From: Lentisphaera araneosa HTCC2155 | GTDB lineage: Bacteria; Verrucomicrobiota; Lentisphaeria; Lentisphaerales; Lentisphaeraceae | Direction: 5' to 3' | Assembly: GCF_000170755.1 (NCBI RefSeq) | Contig: NZ_ABCK01000006.1 | Coordinates: 267,809 to 331,808, forward strand | DNA: 64,000 bases | Shown: positions 62,100 through 64,000 of the stretch, in pieces | Layout: each line of letters starts with the position of its first letter | Numbering within the stretch: the first letter of the stretch is position 1 | Made by a program: the position numbers and the translations under genes | The notes under the pieces: model-generated | What the model was told of the DNA's origin: nothing | Database searches by the model: none | The model's input: only the letters and a program-made list of their open reading frames with translations

Positions 62100-62327
62100 T
62101 TATGCAGACCAATCCATTTTTAGCTTTCTGTGTTCAGATACACAATCTTGTAGGTATAGATTAATTAAAGATTGATAAGGAATACCAGATTCTTCTGACA
62201 TGTCTTTAAAATAATTAATTACATCTGGTCTAACTCTAATAGTAACTTGTTTCTTGAGAGCCTTTGCATAAGGGTTTTTGCGTGACTCCATTGTGGATAA
62301 ATCATATTCTTCTTTCATCTTCATCAC
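62100..62327 (-). CDS. brnA: BrnA-type antitoxin
   Basis: A 75-residue ribbon-helix-helix protein with KQVTIRVRPDVINYFKDMSEESG and a YQSLINLYLQDC second helix, the usual C-terminal DNA-binding domain of BrnA antitoxins. Its start overlaps the toxin stop by 4 bases, as is usual for the brnT-brnA order. It would neutralise BrnT and repress the operon. It lies at the 3' end of a probable integron cassette. Confidence 0.88.
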   Translation of the reverse strand: MMKMKEEYDLSTMESRKNPYAKALKKQVTIRVRPDVINYFKDMSEESGIPYQSLINLYLQDCVSEHRKLKMDWSA

Positions 62328-62608
62328 CTCTTATAGTTTTTAGCTTCATTTTTTGTTGCTTTTCGAGCTGAAATAATTCTAATTATATTATCATTATCTC
62401 GATAACAATGACAAATAAGTAATAATTTGAATTCAGTGCTAAGACCTAGCATTAAAAATCGGTCCTCCCATTCAGAGTTGTTTTTCTCAAAAAACTCTAA
62501 TGCTCGTTCATCATAGAAAACAGTGATTGCTTCCTCAAAGGAAACTCCGTGTTTTTCCAAGTTGCTTTGGGCTTTATTTTTATCCCATTCAAATTTCAAT
62601 TTACTCAT
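62324..62608 (-). CDS. brnT: BrnT-type toxin
   Basis: A 94-residue RNase-like toxin of the RelE fold. It begins FEWDKNKAQSNLEKHGVSFEEA and ends RIISARKATKNEAKNYK, the typical opening and closing motifs of BrnT (COG2929). Members cleave RNA and inhibit translation. It directly precedes brnA. Its position inside an attC-flanked segment fits the frequent occurrence of toxin-antitoxin modules as integron cassettes. Confidence 0.9.
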   Translation of the reverse strand: MSKLKFEWDKNKAQSNLEKHGVSFEEAITVFYDERALEFFEKNNSEWEDRFLMLGLSTEFKLLLICHCYRDNDNIIRIISARKATKNEAKNYKR

Positions 62609-62658
62609 ATTTACAATGTAAATACATTATATATAAAAATCAAGTTGTTTTTATTTGT

Positions 62659-62752
62659 GTAGAACGTCCTAGATCACCTGTAGCTAACAAACTATTAATA
62701 TCTGATGATATTCGGCGAAGCCGAATTCATCAGGTGCGACCCATGGTTAGAG
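62659..62752 (-). other. attC-like recombination site (site B) between two gene cassettes
   Basis: On the minus strand: R'' CTCTAAC (62752-62746), spacer, L'' CACCTG (62736-62731), a central hairpin with a TTC loop, L' CAGGTG (62680-62675), spacer, and R' GTTCTAC (62665-62659). The 94-base length and the R''-L''-VTS-L'-R' order are those of integron attC sites. CTCTAAC is exactly complementary to the GTTAGAG at 63021-63027, the start of the same cassette, as expected for a cassette that once circularised. Confidence 0.6.
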
Positions 62753-63005
62753 ATTTTTCTATTTCGTTTTTCTTGTTTTTATTAATTGTGTTTTTAACTG
62801 ATCTTGAAATTATAGATGGAATCGCAGGAATAATAAAGAGGAATGTGATTACAACCATATGTAAATTAACTATTTCTTTTAGGTCTATTTCTTTCCAATT
62901 ATTTCCGTTAATTTGACCTTTGATGAGCATGATAAAAATAATTGTGCATAGTAAAAATAGAAAGGCTACGGAGAAACTAATTAGTATTGATTTAAGTACT
63001 TTCAT
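62730..63005 (-). CDS. Small two-helix membrane protein in an integron-like cassette
   Basis: A 91-residue protein with two hydrophobic helices (about residues 5-29 and 50-72) separated by a polar loop with NGNNWKEIDLKEI, and a basic C-terminal tail. It has no recognised family. It begins 15 bases after an attC-like R' box and ends inside the next attC-like site, the typical compact layout of a single-gene integron cassette. It lacks a clear ribosome binding site and has low GC. Confidence 0.5.
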   Translation of the reverse strand: MKVLKSILISFSVAFLFLLCTIIFIMLIKGQINGNNWKEIDLKEIVNLHMVVITFLFIIPAIPSIISRSVKNTINKNKKNEIEKSLTMGRT

Positions 63006-63020
63006 TTAATTAAATATATT

Positions 63021-63087
63021 CTCTAACGACCGAGATTAGTGAGATTTGAGCCTAAGCGAAAATCTTCACTGCAGCTCATGGTTGAAC
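63021..63087 (-). other. attC-like recombination site (site A) upstream of the membrane-protein cassette
   Basis: On the minus strand: R'' GTTCAAC (63087-63081, full RYYYAAC consensus), a 10-base spacer, L'' AGTGAAGATTT, a loop, L' AAATCTCACT, a 10-base spacer, and R' GTTAGAG (63027-63021). The L arms pair over ten bases with one extrahelical base, the attC hallmark that sets strand polarity. Total length is 67 bases. From 63088 to the recombinase start at 63253 no gene or attI was recognised. Confidence 0.6.
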
Positions 63088-63252
63088 GAAGCCGCCCTGC
63101 GGCAGGCTGTGCTTGTGTAAGTCATTTTCTCCTCTTGTCAAAACTTTCCTCGGTGCCTTTTAATTTGTAGTTTGGTCTTCTTTTACGGTAGTTTTTCTCT
63201 GTAGCTTATCAAGGACACAGTTTTGTGTTCTGGCTTAATTAAACGGAGAAAA

Positions 63253-64000
63253 ATGATGAATGATTCATTCCAAAAATATTATAGAGCGATGCAATTGGAG
63301 CTTAAGCTCCAAGCTAAGGCAAAGAGTACAGTGGACAACTACTTGCGAGCTTTGCGTCGCGTCAATGATTTGATTGCTTCGCCTCTTGATCAACTTAAAG
63401 AAGAGGAGCTCAAGCTCTACTTTTCTGAATTGGTGGATACTTATTCCTGGAGCACGGTGAAGATGGATCGCTGTGCCCTAAGTTTTTTTTATCAATACGT
63501 GCTCAAGCGCGAGTGGAAATGGCTCGAAATTGTTCGTATCCCCCGAGTAAAATCCTTACCCGATATCCTCAGCCAAGATGAAACTTTACTGATTTTGTCT
63601 CATTTGGAAAAAGCTCGCTATCGAACTTGTCTCACAGCAATTTATTCCATGGGTCTACGCATCAGCGAGGGTGTGAGAATTCAAACGGGCGACATTTGCA
63701 AGGATCGCATGCGTTTACATGTGCGCAATTCCAAGGGCTACAAAGACCGTCTCGTTCCCTTGCCCCAAGTGACTTACCAGATGCTAAGGGATTACTGGGT
63801 GATGCACCGCAATCCGCTACTGCTATTTCCGCGTTATGCCGGGAAAAGTCGTAGCAATTCCAAAACGACTTTGCACATGGATAAGGGCGGGGTGCAGTCG
63901 GCCTTTAAAGCGGCTTTGGCTGATAGTGGCCTCGCCAAACAGGTGTCGGTGCATTCCCTGCGTCATTCCTATGCAACACATTTGGTGGAAGCGGGAGTGA
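63253..64000 (+). CDS. Tyrosine recombinase/integrase, cut by the window end
   Basis: The reading frame is open from ATG 63253 (GGAG upstream at 63245) to the window end, giving 249 residues without the C-terminus. The N-terminal SAM-like core-binding domain (about 5-90) is followed by the catalytic domain with YSMGLRISEGVRIQ (first catalytic Arg), NSKGYKDRLVPLP (catalytic Lys) and VSVHSLRHSYATHLVEAG (His-x-x-Arg). The final His and nucleophilic Tyr lie past the end. It lacks the extra alpha-I2 insertion that marks integron integrases. The HRNPLLLFPRY and MDKGGVQSAFK pattern resembles recombinases found with IS91-like transposases in many Bacteroidetes and PVC genomes; that affiliation is tentative. 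Confidence 0.85.
   Translation, partial: MMNDSFQKYYRAMQLELKLQAKAKSTVDNYLRALRRVNDLIASPLDQLKEEELKLYFSELVDTYSWSTVKMDRCALSFFYQYVLKREWKWLEIVRIPRVKSLPDILSQDETLLILSHLEKARYRTCLTAIYSMGLRISEGVRIQTGDICKDRMRLHVRNSKGYKDRLVPLPQVTYQMLRDYWVMHRNPLLLFPRYAGKSRSNSKTTLHMDKGGVQSAFKAALADSGLAKQVSVHSLRHSYATHLVEAGV

Noticed and set aside
62682..62750. CTAAC/GTTAG pairing as the R boxes of site B
   Set aside because: It gives a long asymmetric spacer, and its outer R box has no complementary partner at the other end of the brnTA cassette. GTTCTAC/GTAGAAC does satisfy that test.
63253..64000. The recombinase as an integron integrase IntI
   Set aside because: The region between the catalytic Lys and His-x-x-Arg motifs is short and lacks the IntI-specific alpha-I2 insertion.
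1..64000. tRNA or rRNA genes
   Set aside because: No TPsiC-like GGTTCGAATCC arms in cloverleaf context and no conserved rRNA segments were seen on either strand by eye.

Overview
This window is a chromosomal segment of a Gram-negative, AT-leaning bacterium, most likely from the PVC superphylum and plausibly a marine Lentisphaera-like organism. That placement is inferred from content: several pseudopilin-like proteins with an FTLIE-type head, a sulfatase, a PQQ-type propeller, haem c proteins of a kind common in Planctomycetes/Verrucomicrobia, an oversized GreA-domain protein, lipid A/Kdo genes (lpxB, waaA) and the futalosine menaquinone gene mqnE. No rRNA, tRNA or CRISPR array was seen.

Layout. 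1-5 kb: two pseudopilins (one with a 33-bp minisatellite), a degenerate Fe-S nuclease-like protein and mqnE. 5.1-12.2 kb: a tight operon of three SPFH/HflKC-type membrane proteins, a His-rich P1B metal ATPase and an orphan ABC ATPase. 12.2-14 kb: a glycosyltransferase and small genes. 14.0-14.4 kb: two structured RNA elements on the minus strand, namely a C-rich sRNA candidate and an attenuator-like leader. 14.5-31.8 kb: housekeeping clusters (cmk-thioesterase-DUF4202-RNA methyltransferase; DUF389; rmuC-waaA; adk-DUF2760-M50 protease-ung-VF530; CLC channel-mutS2; sigma factor; lysS).

31.9-36 kb is an accessory zone. It holds REP-like palindromes and 32-bp tandem repeats on both sides of a RAYT transposase, a pseudopilin, and a GST gene whose 5' end carries an intact ISL3-family insertion with an 8-bp target duplication. 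36-62 kb returns to core genes: a J-domain protein, lpxB, priA, a mutarotase, a DbpA-like helicase, exported proteins, an FtsZ-fold-like gene without the GTP-binding signature, an M28 peptidase, dksA-like-lspA-miaA, zwf, a cytochrome, a GreA-domain protein with fabD, and a sulfatase.

62.0-63.1 kb looks like a short integron-cassette array without an integron integrase (CALIN-like): two minus-strand cassettes, brnTA and a small membrane protein, bounded by attC-like sites whose R boxes are complementary within each cassette. A non-IntI tyrosine recombinase begins next to it and runs off the end of the window.

The items most worth a second look are the FtsZ-like protein, the cassette array, the anti-Shine-Dalgarno sRNA, the attenuator leader, and the SPFH/metal-ATPase operon.
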